DNA of 41,663 bases from Thermoleophilia bacterium (GTDB lineage Bacteria > Actinomycetota > Thermoleophilia > Gaiellales > Gaiellaceae). Under the pieces are notes generated by a model. The model did no database searches. It was given only the letters and a program-made list of their open reading frames with translations, and was not told where the DNA came from. Numbering within the stretch: the first letter of the stretch is position 1; every line of letters begins with the position of its first letter. Location: the NCBI GenBank assembly GCA_026785685.1, contig JAJAZN010000267.1, forward strand, positions 1-41,663, read 5' to 3'. The position numbers were made by a program, and so were the translations under genes. This document shows, in pieces, positions 1 through 8,428 of the stretch.

Positions 1-29
1 GGGGGTGGTGGAACTCTCCCTCCTCCCCA

Positions 30-407
30 CTACTTCAACCCTTGGTGGGTTTCGTGGGGGCGGGCGGGGCCGCCCGCGCCCCCCCCCCCCCCGCGGTCGG
101 CTCCCGCCGCAACGTCCGGCTGCACCTCGGCGGCGTTCGGACCCGGGTCGCGGCCGGTCCGCGTGACGCGAATGTCCCTCCCGAGAGAGTCTCGCGCTGC
201 CGCCTTGACGAAGCCGAGGAAGTGACCCTCGATCCATTCGCGCGTGAAATCGTTCGGGACGACGAGCGAAAACGCATCGTTGCCGAGGTCTCCCGCGAAC
301 GCATCGCCAAACCAGGTTGCGTACGTCGTTTCGTTGAGTGCCTCCTGAAGCCGGCTCGAGACGTCGTCCCACAGGCGTTCGGCAGTCGGCTCGGTGGTGT
401 GCTCCAC
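30..407 (-). CDS. dnaA: DnaA N-terminal part (partial or frame-broken)
   Basis: Replication initiator that binds the adjacent origin. The first ~85 residues match DnaA domain I (LWDDVSSRLQEALNETTYATW, then NDFTREWIEGHF), which recruits helicase and other partners. The start is GTG at 405-407, with GAGGAG about 10 bases upstream. After domain I the frame enters a poly-Gly linker encoded by a run of 14 C on the plus strand (79-92), then stops at TAG (30-32) after 125 codons. DnaA is normally about 450 residues, so the AAA+ and DNA-binding domains are missing. None of the frames I translated beyond the run looks like DnaA. A length error in the homopolymer or a poor contig end is the likeliest cause. 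Identity is supported by the oriC and rpmH context. Confidence 0.85.
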   Translation of the reverse strand: MEHTTEPTAERLWDDVSSRLQEALNETTYATWFGDAFAGDLGNDAFSLVVPNDFTREWIEGHFLGFVKAAARDSLGRDIRVTRTGRDPGPNAAEVQPDVAAGADRGGGGGAGGPARPHETHQGLK

Positions 408-445
408 CCTTGGAGGCTCCTCTCTGGTCGGTCGTCGGGAGGGCG

Positions 446-451
446 AGCATA
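446..451 (-). promoter_or_regulatory. dnaA -10 element
   Basis: TATGCT on the minus strand, 38 bases before the dnaA GTG. This leaves a short leader with a Shine-Dalgarno sequence, unlike the leaderless genes elsewhere in the window. No clear -35 is seen. Confidence 0.5.
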
Positions 452-554
452 GCAGCGTCCCGTGGCGGTTCCAACCGACCTCCCACTCCCCTCCGGTGAC
501 CGAAAAAGCGTCAATTTACAGGGATTTTCTTCCATCCACACAAATGTCCACACC

Positions 555-563
555 TGTGGACAA
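555..563 (-). promoter_or_regulatory. DnaA box
   Basis: TGTGGACAA, whose reverse complement TTGTCCACA is the common high-GC DnaA box. It lies 2 bases from the imperfect box ATGTCCACA (544-552) in opposite orientation. Confidence 0.75.
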
Positions 564-641
564 CCGGTACGTACGAGCCTCGGTGGGCAACGCCTCTCTG
601 GCCCGTGCAGCACTTTCCCAAATCACGTCCGCCGCGCCGGT

Positions 642-650
642 TGTGGATAA
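642..650 (-). promoter_or_regulatory. DnaA box (perfect)
   Basis: TGTGGATAA is the exact reverse complement of the consensus TTATCCACA. Confidence 0.8.
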
Positions 651-672
651 GTCGGCGACCCAGGACCTCATC

Positions 673-678
673 TATACT
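673..678 (+). promoter_or_regulatory. rpmH -10 element
   Basis: TATACT lies 55 bases before the rpmH start, between the last DnaA box and the gene. It is the best -10 hexamer in the origin region on this strand. No convincing -35 is visible. Confidence 0.5.
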
Positions 679-733
679 GACGCATCCGTGTCCGCACGTT
701 GCGACCACGAACCGCCGACCGAGAGAGTTTCCC

Positions 734-868
734 GTGAAACGCACCTACCAGCCCAACGTCCGTCGTCGCAAGCGCAAGCACGGTTTCCGCGCCCGCATGT
801 CGACGCGTGCCGGACAGACGATTCTGAAGCGCCGTCGCGCCAAGGGGCGCAAGCGCCTCTCCGCCTGA
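734..868 (+). CDS. rpmH: 50S ribosomal protein L34
   Basis: A 44-residue basic protein beginning [19 protein letters not shown] and ending KGRKRLSA, which matches L34 over its whole usual length. It is a structural protein of the large ribosomal subunit. The start is GTG at 734 inside a longer open frame (605-868); the upstream 43 codons are not L34. It sits between oriC and rnpA in the conserved origin gene order. The start codon is covered by a parS-like sequence (727-740). Confidence 0.97.
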   Translation: MKRTYQPNVRRRKRKHGFRARMSTRAGQTILKRRRAKGRKRLSA

Positions 869-883
869 CCGCGCGCCCTGCCT

Positions 884-1234
884 GTGGAGCGCCGATATCG
901 CCTGTCACGGTCGAAGGACTTCGATGCGGTCTACCGACAGGGGCGGTCGGTTTCGACGCGCTATCTGACATTGCACTGGTTTCCGCGTGAAGACGACCCG
1001 TCTGGTGAGCCCCGGCTCGGGCTTGCCGTGCCGAAGTCCGTCGGCAGCGCCGTCGTCCGCAACCGACTCAAGCGCCAGCTTCGCGAGACGTGGCAGGAGG
1101 TCGCTCCGCAGGTTCCGGCCGGCAGGGATTACGTCCTCGCGGCCCGCGCAGGTGTCGCCGAGCTCGCCGACACGCGCGGGCATGCCTGGCTCGTGGAGCA
1201 GGTGACCGAGGTGCTCGGAAAGGTGGCGGCATGA
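884..1234 (+). CDS. rnpA: Ribonuclease P protein component
   Basis: Protein subunit of RNase P, which helps the RNA subunit cleave tRNA 5' leaders. It has 116 residues, normal for the family. The N-terminal LSRSKDFDAVYRQGRS and the RNR signature in AVVRNRLKRQLRE (around residues 58-68) are typical. The GTG start at 884 lies 15 bases after rpmH. Its stop overlaps the yidD start (ATGA at 1231-1234), so the two are probably translationally coupled. Confidence 0.96.
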   Translation: MERRYRLSRSKDFDAVYRQGRSVSTRYLTLHWFPREDDPSGEPRLGLAVPKSVGSAVVRNRLKRQLRETWQEVAPQVPAGRDYVLAARAGVAELADTRGHAWLVEQVTEVLGKVAA

Positions 1235-1488
1235 GACACATCGGGATCGTTCTCGTCCAGACGTGGCGCCAGACGTTCGGCCGCCTGACTCCTGCCGGGA
1301 CGTGCAAGTACTACCCGAGCTGCTCGCAGTACGCGATCGACTCCTTCCGTGGGCACGGACTGGTGAAGGGCGGCCTGTTCGCGGCGTGGAGGCTCCTTCG
1401 CTGCAACCCCTGGAGTCATGGTGGCGTCGATCGGGCCGAGGATGCCCACTTCAGGCGTCGCCGCGCGAAAGCGGAGCACCCCGCATGA
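1231..1488 (+). CDS. yidD: Membrane protein insertion efficiency factor YidD
   Basis: A small 85-residue protein with the family core KYYPSCSQYAIDSF followed by GGLFAAWRLLRCNPWSHGG. YidD assists insertion of membrane proteins together with YidC. The start ATG at 1231 overlaps the rnpA stop, and its own stop overlaps the yidC start (ATGA at 1485-1488). The longer open frame listed from 1090 is an artefact, because the extra N-terminus lies inside rnpA. Confidence 0.95.
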   Translation: MRHIGIVLVQTWRQTFGRLTPAGTCKYYPSCSQYAIDSFRGHGLVKGGLFAAWRLLRCNPWSHGGVDRAEDAHFRRRRAKAEHPA

Positions 1489-2336
1489 TCGCGATCTTCG
1501 GTGTCGGCAATCCGCTTCGCCCCCTCGAGAACTTCCTGCAGGAGGCGCTGATCTGGCTGCACACATCCGTCGGGTTCTCCTGGGCCTGGTCGATCGTCGT
1601 GCTCACGGTGATGGTGCGCGTCCTCCTCGTCCCGGTGACGGTCAAGCAGATCCACTCGATGCAGGCACTCCAGGCGCATGCGCCCGAGATGAAGGCGCTG
1701 CAGCAGAAGTGGAAGCACGACAAGCAGCGCCAAAACGAAGAGTTGATGAAGTTCTACCGGGAGAACAAGATCAATCCCGCGGCCTCGTGCCTCCCGATCG
1801 TTCTGCAGATCCCGATCTTCATCTCGCTCTTCTACGTCCTTCGCCACTTCGATGATCGCGTGCTGCCCATCTACGGCGGTTCGGTCGACTGGCTCGGCCT
1901 GGTCGATATCACCGAGAAGATCGGTGCGTGGCCGAGTTGGGGACCGCTGCTTCTCGTCATCTACGTGGCGAGCCAGCTGTCGTCGTCGTACTTCATGTCC
2001 TCGACGATGCAGGGGGCACAACGCATCCTGCTCATGGTCCTGCCCGTCCTCTTCGTTCCCTTCATTCTCGCGTTCCCGGCCGGTCTGATGCTGTACTGGC
2101 TGACGACGAACCTGTGGACGACCGGTCAGGGCCTCGTGACACGGAAGCTGATGCCAAAGCCGGCTGCGCCCGAGAAGCGCAGCTCGCGGACACCTGCAAA
2201 GGACGATCCGCCACCGAACGGCGCCGGCGAGAAGACAAAGGCGACGCAGCTCGAGCCGACGCCGGCCCGCCCGAGGGTTGCAGGCCCGCCGCGCCGGGTC
2301 AAGCGTAAGTCCGGCGGCGGAGCCACGAAGAAATGA
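1485..2336 (+). CDS. yidC: Membrane protein insertase YidC/Oxa1
   Basis: A 283-residue insertase that helps inner-membrane proteins fold and insert, alone or with SecYEG. The short Gram-positive type has no large N-terminal periplasmic domain. Visible membrane segments lie near residues 20-50, 97-125, 150-170 and 180-215, with the cytoplasmic charged hairpin HAPEMKALQQKWKHDKQ between the first two. The last ~60 residues are a basic, Lys/Pro-rich tail likely to contact the ribosome. The start ATG at 1485 is chosen because the longer frame from 1263 only overlaps yidD. It overlaps jag by 4 bases. Confidence 0.96.
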   Translation: MIAIFGVGNPLRPLENFLQEALIWLHTSVGFSWAWSIVVLTVMVRVLLVPVTVKQIHSMQALQAHAPEMKALQQKWKHDKQRQNEELMKFYRENKINPAASCLPIVLQIPIFISLFYVLRHFDDRVLPIYGGSVDWLGLVDITEKIGAWPSWGPLLLVIYVASQLSSSYFMSSTMQGAQRILLMVLPVLFVPFILAFPAGLMLYWLTTNLWTTGQGLVTRKLMPKPAAPEKRSSRTPAKDDPPPNGAGEKTKATQLEPTPARPRVAGPPRRVKRKSGGGATKK

Positions 2337-3043
2337 GTGACCACCAGATCTCGGTCGAGGCGACCGGGGAGACGGTCGGAGAGGCGAAGTGGAGCGCTGT
2401 GCGCGAGCTGCAGCGCCGCGTGCCAGGCCTCGATCGCGAGGCCATCACGTTCCAGGTCGTCACCGAGGGCGAGCGCGGGCTCCTGGGCGTCGGATACACC
2501 CCGGCGTCGGTGATCGCGTCGGCCGTGGTTCCTCCGCGGGAGGTGACCGTTCCGGTGTCTCGTGAGGCGCAGGATGACGACCCGAGCCAGGCCGGCATCG
2601 TTCGCGGTCTGCTCGAGCGTACGGTCTCGGCCAGCGGCGCCGACGCAGCTGTCTCGATTGCCGAGGTCGACGGCGAGCTCGTCGCGACGTTGGTCGGTGA
2701 CGATCTCGGAGTGCTCATCGGCCGCCACGGCCAGACGATCGACGCGCTGCAGTACCTTGCGAACGCGATCTGCCACAGGACGCAGGGGGACGATCGCATG
2801 CGCGTGGTCGTCGACGCCTCCGGCTATCGCGCGCGCCGCGCCGCGACGCTCGAGTCGGCCGCGCGTACGGCAGCCGAGCAGGTTGTGGCGACGGGCCACC
2901 GTGTCGAGCTCGAACCGATGACCGCCGTCGAGCGCCGCATCGTTCATGAGCTGCTCAAGGACGATCCCGAGGTCGAGACCTCGAGCGAGGGCGCCGACCC
3001 GAACCGGTTCGTCGTCGTCTTGCCGAGGCGCTCCGCGGACTGA
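2333..3043 (+). CDS. khpB: RNA-binding protein KhpB (Jag)
   Basis: A 236-residue RNA-binding protein of the Jag/SpoIIIJ-associated family. It contains an N-terminal Jag-N domain (residues 1-50, with GERGLLGVGY), a KH domain around 105-155 with the GxxG loop in IGRHGQTIDALQYL, and a C-terminal R3H domain (around 165-230, ERRIVHELL). Family members bind many small and messenger RNAs and influence cell envelope growth. It overlaps yidC by ATGA, and 8 bases separate it from rsmG. Confidence 0.94.
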   Translation: MSDHQISVEATGETVGEAKWSAVRELQRRVPGLDREAITFQVVTEGERGLLGVGYTPASVIASAVVPPREVTVPVSREAQDDDPSQAGIVRGLLERTVSASGADAAVSIAEVDGELVATLVGDDLGVLIGRHGQTIDALQYLANAICHRTQGDDRMRVVVDASGYRARRAATLESAARTAAEQVVATGHRVELEPMTAVERRIVHELLKDDPEVETSSEGADPNRFVVVLPRRSAD

Positions 3044-3051
3044 GCCGCGGG

Positions 3052-3642
3052 ATGTCGCTGCCCCTCGTCGAGAAGTGGCTTGCAGCCGTTCTTGCCACAC
3101 CCGGCCTGACTGCGATCACGGACGTGGCTGCTGCCCGCGCGACGCTACTCGACGACGCGCTCAAGGCCTCGGAGATCGTCGCTGCAACGGACGGCCCGAT
3201 CATCGATGTCGGCTCAGGTGGTGGCACCCCCGGGATTCCCCTTGCTGCGCTGTTTCCGGACAGACCGGTGACTCTTCTCGAGGCGGAGCACCGCAAGTGC
3301 GCCTTCCTCGAGACCTGGATGCCGGATCTCCCGAACCTGTCCGTCGTCTGGGGACGAGCGGAGGAGCAGGAAGGAGAGCGGTTCGGTGTTGCCGTTGCGA
3401 AGGCTCTCGCGCACCCGCCGACAGCTGCAGAATGGTGCCTTCCACTCGTCCGTGATGGTGGCCTCGTCGTCCTCTGGGTCGGGGAAACGGCCGAGGAGGC
3501 TCGCGTCGCCCGCGTCGCCGAGCTGATCGCGGGCGTGCTCGAGCCCTCGCCACCAGGCCTGTTCCTGATCCGCAAGACCGGTCCCACACCCGACCGGTTC
3601 CCGCGCCGCACCGGCGTTGCGCGCAAACGCCCGCTGGCGTAG
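3052..3642 (+). CDS. rsmG: 16S rRNA (guanine-N7) methyltransferase RsmG
   Basis: A 196-residue SAM-dependent methyltransferase that modifies 16S rRNA near position 527. Motif I is clear at about residues 50-65 (IIDVGSGGGTPGIPLA), followed by an acidic residue ending the next strand (LLEAEHRKCAFLE). It is somewhat short for RsmG (about 205-240), mainly at the N-terminus. It lies in its usual place between jag and parA. Confidence 0.93.
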   Translation: MSLPLVEKWLAAVLATPGLTAITDVAAARATLLDDALKASEIVAATDGPIIDVGSGGGTPGIPLAALFPDRPVTLLEAEHRKCAFLETWMPDLPNLSVVWGRAEEQEGERFGVAVAKALAHPPTAAEWCLPLVRDGGLVVLWVGETAEEARVARVAELIAGVLEPSPPGLFLIRKTGPTPDRFPRRTGVARKRPLA

Positions 3643-3680
3643 TGCGGCGTCTCGCAACGTTGGACAGCCGCACCTGAGGC

Positions 3681-3686
3681 TAGCCT
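3681..3686 (+). promoter_or_regulatory. parA -10 element, leaderless layout
   Basis: TAGCCT followed by exactly six bases and the parA GTG at 3693. Transcription starting about 7 bases after the hexamer would begin at the start codon. This supports the GTG at 3693 over the one at 3691. Confidence 0.55.
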
Positions 3687-3692
3687 GGAAGT

Positions 3693-4434
<742 letters not shown>

Positions 4435-4451
<17 letters not shown>

Positions 4452-5274
4452 CACGCCCCGCCGCGGCCTCGGCCGCGGTCTCGAGGTGCTCATCGGCGGT
4501 GCCGGCGAGGCAGAGCTTCTGCACCTGCCAGTCGAATCCGTCCACGCGAACCCACGCCAGCCCCGCCGCCGCTTCGAGCCCGAGGCAACGAGCGGCCTCG
4601 CGGCCTCGATTCGCCATCAGGGGGTCCTCCAGCCCGTCGTCGTCCGCCCCCGCGCCGAGGGCGGCTACGAGCTCGTTGCAGGAGAGCGTCGGTGGCGCGC
4701 AGCGCGTGAGGCCGGTGTGCCGACGATCCCGGCCGTGGTGCGCGATGTCGACGACCGCAACACGCTCCTACTCGGCCTCGTGGAGAACGTCGCGCGCGAG
4801 AACCTTTCGGCGGTGGAAGAGGCGCGGGCCTACGCGTCGTTGATCGATGAGTTCGAGCTCTCGCTCGGAGAGGTCGCGGAGCGTGTCGGTCGGTCGAAGC
4901 CGTCGGTGTCGAACCGGGTGCGGCTGCTCGAGCTCCCGGAGGACGTCCTGTGGATGCTCGCGCGTGGCGACCTGACGGAAGGTCACGCGCGAGCGGTGCT
5001 CGCACTTCCGGACGACGACGCGCGCCGCCGTCTTGCCAAACGGATCAGTGACGACGGCCTGACAGTTCGCGCGGCGGAAAAGGCCGCCAGAGAGGGCGGT
5101 GCAAAGCGCCGACGGACGAGCCACGCCGTCGACCCGGCACTCGCGGAGCGCGCCCGGAACGCGGCGCAGAGACTGACCGGCCTCGACACGCGGATCAACG
5201 GAGGGAAACTCGAGCTGCATTTCGGCGGCGAAACCGGCCTTGCGGAGCTGGTGGAGACGCTCGAGGCGCTGTAA
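4435..5274 (+). CDS. parB: Chromosome partitioning protein ParB
   Basis: A 279-residue CTP-dependent clamp protein that binds parS and spreads. Visible parts are the N-terminal ParA-interacting RRGLGRGLEVLIGG, the ParB/Srx domain with GERRWRA and ENVARENLSAVEEA, and an HTH (EVAERVGRSKPSVSNRVRLL) around residues 150-170. The C-terminal dimer domain lies at about 235-279. The only sensible start is TTG at 4435, inside the end of parA. Possible parS sites are listed separately. Confidence 0.95.
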
Positions 5275-5313
5275 CCGCGCCCCGACCCGCCGTGCTCCTG
5301 ATCGCGGGTTCGG

Positions 5314-5319
5314 TACACT
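5314..5319 (+). promoter_or_regulatory. tRNA-Ile -10 element
   Basis: TACACT with 10 bases between it and the mature tRNA 5' end, giving a very short 5' leader for RNase P to remove. Confidence 0.5.
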
Positions 5320-5329
5320 CGCCGGCCGC

Positions 5330-5403
<74 letters not shown>

Positions 5404-5409
5404 CTCCGG

Positions 5410-5437
5410 AAACCCCTGCCCAGAGCGGGGGTTTTTC
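5410..5437 (+). terminator. Rho-independent terminator after tRNA-Ile
   Basis: The ten-base stem AAACCCCTGC/GCGGGGGTTT (one T-G pair) has a 5-base loop and a run of five T overlapping the right arm. It lies 6 bases after the tRNA. Confidence 0.85.
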
Positions 5438-5490
5438 GCTTCCAGGCGGGAAACCCCCCAGGAGGGGGACGCCCGTCGTCGAAAGGCGCG

Positions 5491-5496
5491 TATGCT
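5491..5496 (+). promoter_or_regulatory. -10 element, leaderless layout
   Basis: TATGCT, then exactly six bases, then GTG at 5503. The spacing supports both the promoter and the reality of the small gene behind it. Confidence 0.5.
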
Positions 5497-5502
5497 GGAT
5501 CG

Positions 5503-5697
5503 GTGGCCCAGAGTCGTGTTCTTGCAGGGACGCTCGCTCTCGCGACCGTCGTGCTCGCGGTCGGCGGCGAAGCAGTTGTCCTCACGCACACAGGCGGACC
5601 GCTTGGGCTCTTCCTGCTCGCGTTTGCCGCGCCCGTGGGGATGACGGCGTGGGTTGTGCTCGGTGCACCAATGACGCGCTCGGATCTCAGCGCCTGA
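5503..5697 (+). CDS. Small two-helix membrane protein, unknown function
   Basis: A 64-residue protein I do not recognise. It has two hydrophobic stretches (about residues 8-28 and 33-54) separated by a short THTGGP turn, and a short polar tail. The GTG start at 5503 is supported by a leaderless-type promoter six bases upstream. It stands alone between the tRNA terminator and the nuclease-domain gene. Antisense frames here come from the tRNA and are rejected. Confidence 0.6.
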   Translation: MAQSRVLAGTLALATVVLAVGGEAVVLTHTGGPLGLFLLAFAAPVGMTAWVVLGAPMTRSDLSA

Positions 5698-5714
5698 TCG
5701 CGCGTCGCCGCGGA

Positions 5715-5720
5715 TACACT
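5715..5720 (+). promoter_or_regulatory. -10 element of the bifunctional nuclease gene
   Basis: TACACT, 13 bases before the ATG at 5734. It gives a leader of roughly 7 bases. Confidence 0.45.
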
Positions 5721-5733
5721 CCGGCAGAGGACG

Positions 5734-6267
5734 ATGCGTGAGATGACCGTCTACGGCGTGAGCTTCGATCTTGTCGGCAAGCAGCCGATCGTCTTGCTGA
5801 GGACGCAGGAGGGAAACACGTTCCTTCCGATCTGGATCGGACACCCCGAGGCGGCGGCGATCCTGATGTGCCTGCAGGGAGCGGAGCCTCAGCGGCCGAT
5901 GACGCACGATCTAGCGACGTCGATCGTCGCTTCGCTCGATGCCGAGATCCGGCAGATCGCGGTCACGGAGCTCCGCGAGAACACCTTCCACGCCAAGATC
6001 ACGCTCGTGCGGAACGGAACCGAGGTCGAGCTCGACGCCCGGACTTCCGATGCCATAGCCCTCGCGCTTCGCTGCGACGCAAAGATCTTCGCGGCAGACC
6101 ACGTGATCGAGGAGTCGGGCGTCGAGTTCGAAGGAGACGAGGAAGAGGCGTCGCGGCGGCTCATCGGCCAGGACTCGCTCGCCGATCTCGACCCAGACGA
6201 GTTCCGCCGCTTCCTCGATACGGTTTCGCCCGACGAGTTCGCTTCCGAGCCCGACGAGGAGCAGTAG
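5734..6267 (+). CDS. Bifunctional nuclease (BFN/DUF151) domain protein
   Basis: A 177-residue protein. Residues 1 to about 135 match the BFN domain: LRTQEGNTFLPIWIGHPEAAAI, then PQRPMTHDL, then ARTSDAIALALR. Plant members have DNase and RNase activity; the bacterial role is poorly defined. The C-terminus is strongly acidic (DEEE, SPDEF, EPDEEQ) and probably disordered. The start could be ATG 5734 or ATG 5743. It ends exactly where the convergent chorismate mutase gene ends, the two stop codons touching (TAGTCA). Confidence 0.9.
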   Translation: MREMTVYGVSFDLVGKQPIVLLRTQEGNTFLPIWIGHPEAAAILMCLQGAEPQRPMTHDLATSIVASLDAEIRQIAVTELRENTFHAKITLVRNGTEVELDARTSDAIALALRCDAKIFAADHVIEESGVEFEGDEEEASRRLIGQDSLADLDPDEFRRFLDTVSPDEFASEPDEEQ

Positions 6268-6534
6268 TCAGCGGGCGCTGAGCTCCCGCTTCGTGAGGTC
6301 GAGCAGGTCTGTGATCAACCGCTCGAGGCCGGCCGCCGAGAGTCGCCCCGTGTTCGCTTCGGCCAGGGCGTTCCGTAGCCTCCGCTCCCGGTCAGGATCG
6401 ACAGTCCCGAGTCCCAGCTGAGCCTTCAGCTCCCAGAGCTCGGTGACGAGGGCGAGCCGCCGGTTGACTGCGGCGACAATGGCCTTGTCGTTCTGGACGA
6501 TCTCCACGCGGATCTCCTCAAAGCGCTCTTTCAC
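6268..6534 (-). CDS. Chorismate mutase, AroQ type
   Basis: An 88-residue all-helical protein resembling AroQ-class chorismate mutase, which converts chorismate to prephenate for Phe/Tyr synthesis. Typical pieces are EEIRVEIVQNDKAIVAAVNRRLAL at the N-terminus, a helix with ELWELKAQLGL, and DPDRERRLRNALAEAN. Arg and Lys at the expected active-site helices are present. The GTG start at 6534 overlaps the CPBP stop (GTGA), so it is coupled to that gene. The longer frame to 6846 lies inside the CPBP gene and is rejected. Confidence 0.85.
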   Translation of the reverse strand: MKERFEEIRVEIVQNDKAIVAAVNRRLALVTELWELKAQLGLGTVDPDRERRLRNALAEANTGRLSAAGLERLITDLLDLTKRELSAR

Positions 6535-7235
6535 AGCGTGACCGCAGCCAGAATGGCCACCCCGTTGAAGATCCCGTGCACGACCATCCCAGGATAGACG
6601 CTGCCCGTTTTCCAGCGAAGCCAGCCGAGCGTGATCCCGAAGATCGTCAGGACAGGAAGCCCGAGCACGAGCCCGTGGGCGAGCCCGAACGCGAGACCGG
6701 TGATCGCGATCGAGCAGAGCGGGCCGACAAACGGGAAGAGCAGGCTCATCCCAAGCCCTCGATACAGCAACTCCTCGACGAATGGCGCCACGAGCACGAC
6801 GACGAGGGCGTTGGCCAGGAAGGGGACTGCGCGACTGCTGTCCCACGCGTCCGGCACGAGTCCCTGCTCGTTACCTGCGTCGAGAATCTGCCCCAGGAGG
6901 CCGGCCGTGACGAGGATCACACCGAAGGAGACCGCGCCGAGCCTCACCACTCGACCCATCGCAGCGGGCCGCTCGAGCGCGAGCGACGGGCTCCCGAACC
7001 CTCGTGCGATTGCCAGGATCAAGACGAGCATGATCCCGTACTGGATCAGCGCGCCTGCGAACGTCGACCACAGATAGAGCACGTCGCTCGGCGTCTTCGC
7101 GTCGGACAGGCGCGCTCCGTACGACGCTAGCGCAAGCAACCCGACGAGGATGCCCCACGCAAGGAGCCGGCCACCGCGCCGGGGATTCTCCACCGGTGCG
7201 CCCTCTCTGCCCTCGACGATCTCCATCTCGCTCAC
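6531..7235 (-). CDS. CPBP family intramembrane metalloprotease
   Basis: A 234-residue polytopic membrane protein of the CPBP (CAAX protease and bacteriocin-processing, Abi) family. Catalytic motif 1 is EELLYRG (EE at residues 154-155), motif 2 is FGLAHGLVLGL, and motif 3 is VVHGIFNGVAIL. All three are intact. The GTG start at 7235 has AGGAAAGGA just upstream and lies 13 bases from the preceding stop. The ORF-track start at 7286 lies inside the upstream gene. The substrate is unknown. It sits between a mannosyltransferase-like gene and chorismate mutase. Confidence 0.88.
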   Translation of the reverse strand: MSEMEIVEGREGAPVENPRRGGRLLAWGILVGLLALASYGARLSDAKTPSDVLYLWSTFAGALIQYGIMLVLILAIARGFGSPSLALERPAAMGRVVRLGAVSFGVILVTAGLLGQILDAGNEQGLVPDAWDSSRAVPFLANALVVVLVAPFVEELLYRGLGMSLLFPFVGPLCSIAITGLAFGLAHGLVLGLPVLTIFGITLGWLRWKTGSVYPGMVVHGIFNGVAILAAVTL

Positions 7236-7248
7236 GGACGTCCTTTCC

Positions 7249-8349
7249 TCACGCGACCCAGTACCACAGTGACCATCTGACCACATAGACCGCGAGCGCC
7301 GCAGAGAGAATCGCCGCCGTGACGACCGTCGCCTTCCGTGAGTGCATGATCGTTGCGAGCGCCATGAACGCCGGGAACGCGACGACCACGAAGCGCTGCA
7401 TCGAGAGGAGCGGCGCCTTGGTCGAATACACCGCGAGGGGCAGCGCCAAGCTCACGAGGACATACAGGCCGTAGGGGGCGCCGATTCGCCGCCAGGCGAC
7501 CACGCCGAGCGCGATCACGATGCATGTGACAGCGAGATCGAGAGCCTGGCGATCCTGCACCGCCGCGACCAGCCCGCCGATCGGGCCGGCAGGCGAGAGA
7601 TGCCTCTCCCAGACGACCCTTTGCGCATCGAGGAACGCGAGCGGACGACCGATCCACAGCGCGAGGAGCAGCGGGTAGAGAGCGAAGAGAATGGGCGCGA
7701 TCGCGACACCCGCAAGTGCCCGCCGGCGATCGGGCGACCGCCACGCGAAGACGATCAGGGCCGGGAGCAGCGCCACTCCGGCCGATCGCGTCAGGAGGGC
7801 GAGACCGGCGAGACCCCCCGCCTTCCAGAAGCTCCCCTTCTCGGCGAAGAGGAACGTCCCAACGGCGAGCAGCAGAAACAACGATTCGCTATAGACGGCG
7901 CCGAAGAAGAGCGACGTAGGCGCGAGGGCGAGATAGAGGACGGTGTGTTGTGCGGTCGCTGCTCCGAGCTTGACCGCCGTGAGCCGGTAGAGGAGAACGA
8001 ACGCGGCGGATCCCGCAACGAGCGACACGACGACTCCCGCGAGCAGCGGATGACCGAAGAGGACGAAGCCGAGCCCGGCGACGAGGAACGGATAGAGCGG
8101 CAAGAAAGCAGGCGTGCTCGACGGCCACGAGTAGCCCTCGCCCGCGATCTTCAGGAACCAGTTGCTGTCCCAGCGCGCCCAGACGTCGATCACCGTGCCG
8201 AGCTCGTGCAGACGGGGTGAATCCCACTCGGCACCCGGATCCGCTCGCTCGAAGAAGACGACAGCGATTATGGCGACCACCCAGATGGCGGCACGACTCC
8301 AGAGGAAAATTCGGAGCGCGGGCGAGGCGCTGCGCGTGTCGTCCGGCAC
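7249..8349 (-). CDS. PIG-V-like GT-C mannosyltransferase
   Basis: A 366-residue polytopic membrane protein. The N-terminal half has the PIG-V signature: WARWDSNWFLKIAGEGY, then FLPLYPFLV, then FFGAVYSESLFLLL. Several further helices follow. PIG-V-like enzymes transfer mannose from a polyprenyl-phosphate donor to glycolipids or glycans; the acceptor here is unknown. The GTG start at 8349 is fixed by a leaderless promoter. It heads the operon with CPBP protease and chorismate mutase. Confidence 0.82.
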   Translation of the reverse strand: MPDDTRSASPALRIFLWSRAAIWVVAIIAVVFFERADPGAEWDSPRLHELGTVIDVWARWDSNWFLKIAGEGYSWPSSTPAFLPLYPFLVAGLGFVLFGHPLLAGVVVSLVAGSAAFVLLYRLTAVKLGAATAQHTVLYLALAPTSLFFGAVYSESLFLLLAVGTFLFAEKGSFWKAGGLAGLALLTRSAGVALLPALIVFAWRSPDRRRALAGVAIAPILFALYPLLLALWIGRPLAFLDAQRVVWERHLSPAGPIGGLVAAVQDRQALDLAVTCIVIALGVVAWRRIGAPYGLYVLVSLALPLAVYSTKAPLLSMQRFVVVAFPAFMALATIMHSRKATVVTAAILSAALAVYVVRWSLWYWVA

Positions 8350-8355
8350 AAAGAG

Positions 8356-8361
8356 ACTCTA
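8356..8361 (-). promoter_or_regulatory. -10 element, leaderless layout (PIG-V-like gene)
   Basis: TAGAGT on the minus strand, exactly six bases before the GTG at 8349. Confidence 0.5.
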
Positions 8362-8416
8362 ACCGGAAGGGTGAGAGGCCCCTGTTGCGCGACGCCGAAT
8401 CCGACGTTCTGATGGC

Positions 8417-8422
8417 TACCAT
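8417..8422 (+). promoter_or_regulatory. -10 element, leaderless layout (PBP gene)
   Basis: TACCAT, then six bases (CACACA), then ATG at 8429. Confidence 0.55.
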
Positions 8423-8428
8423 CACACA

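Larger units (their letters stand above)
408..733. other. oriC: Replication origin region (oriC)
   Basis: This is the noncoding stretch between divergent dnaA and rpmH, the usual actinobacterial place for oriC. It holds one perfect DnaA box (TGTGGATAA, 642-650, the reverse of TTATCCACA), one strong box (TGTGGACAA, 555-563), a one-mismatch box (ATGTCCACA, 544-552) and a two-mismatch box (CCATCCACA, 532-540). A locally AT-richer patch lies at 501-530. Box spacing is irregular and no experimental unwinding site can be inferred. Confidence 0.85.
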
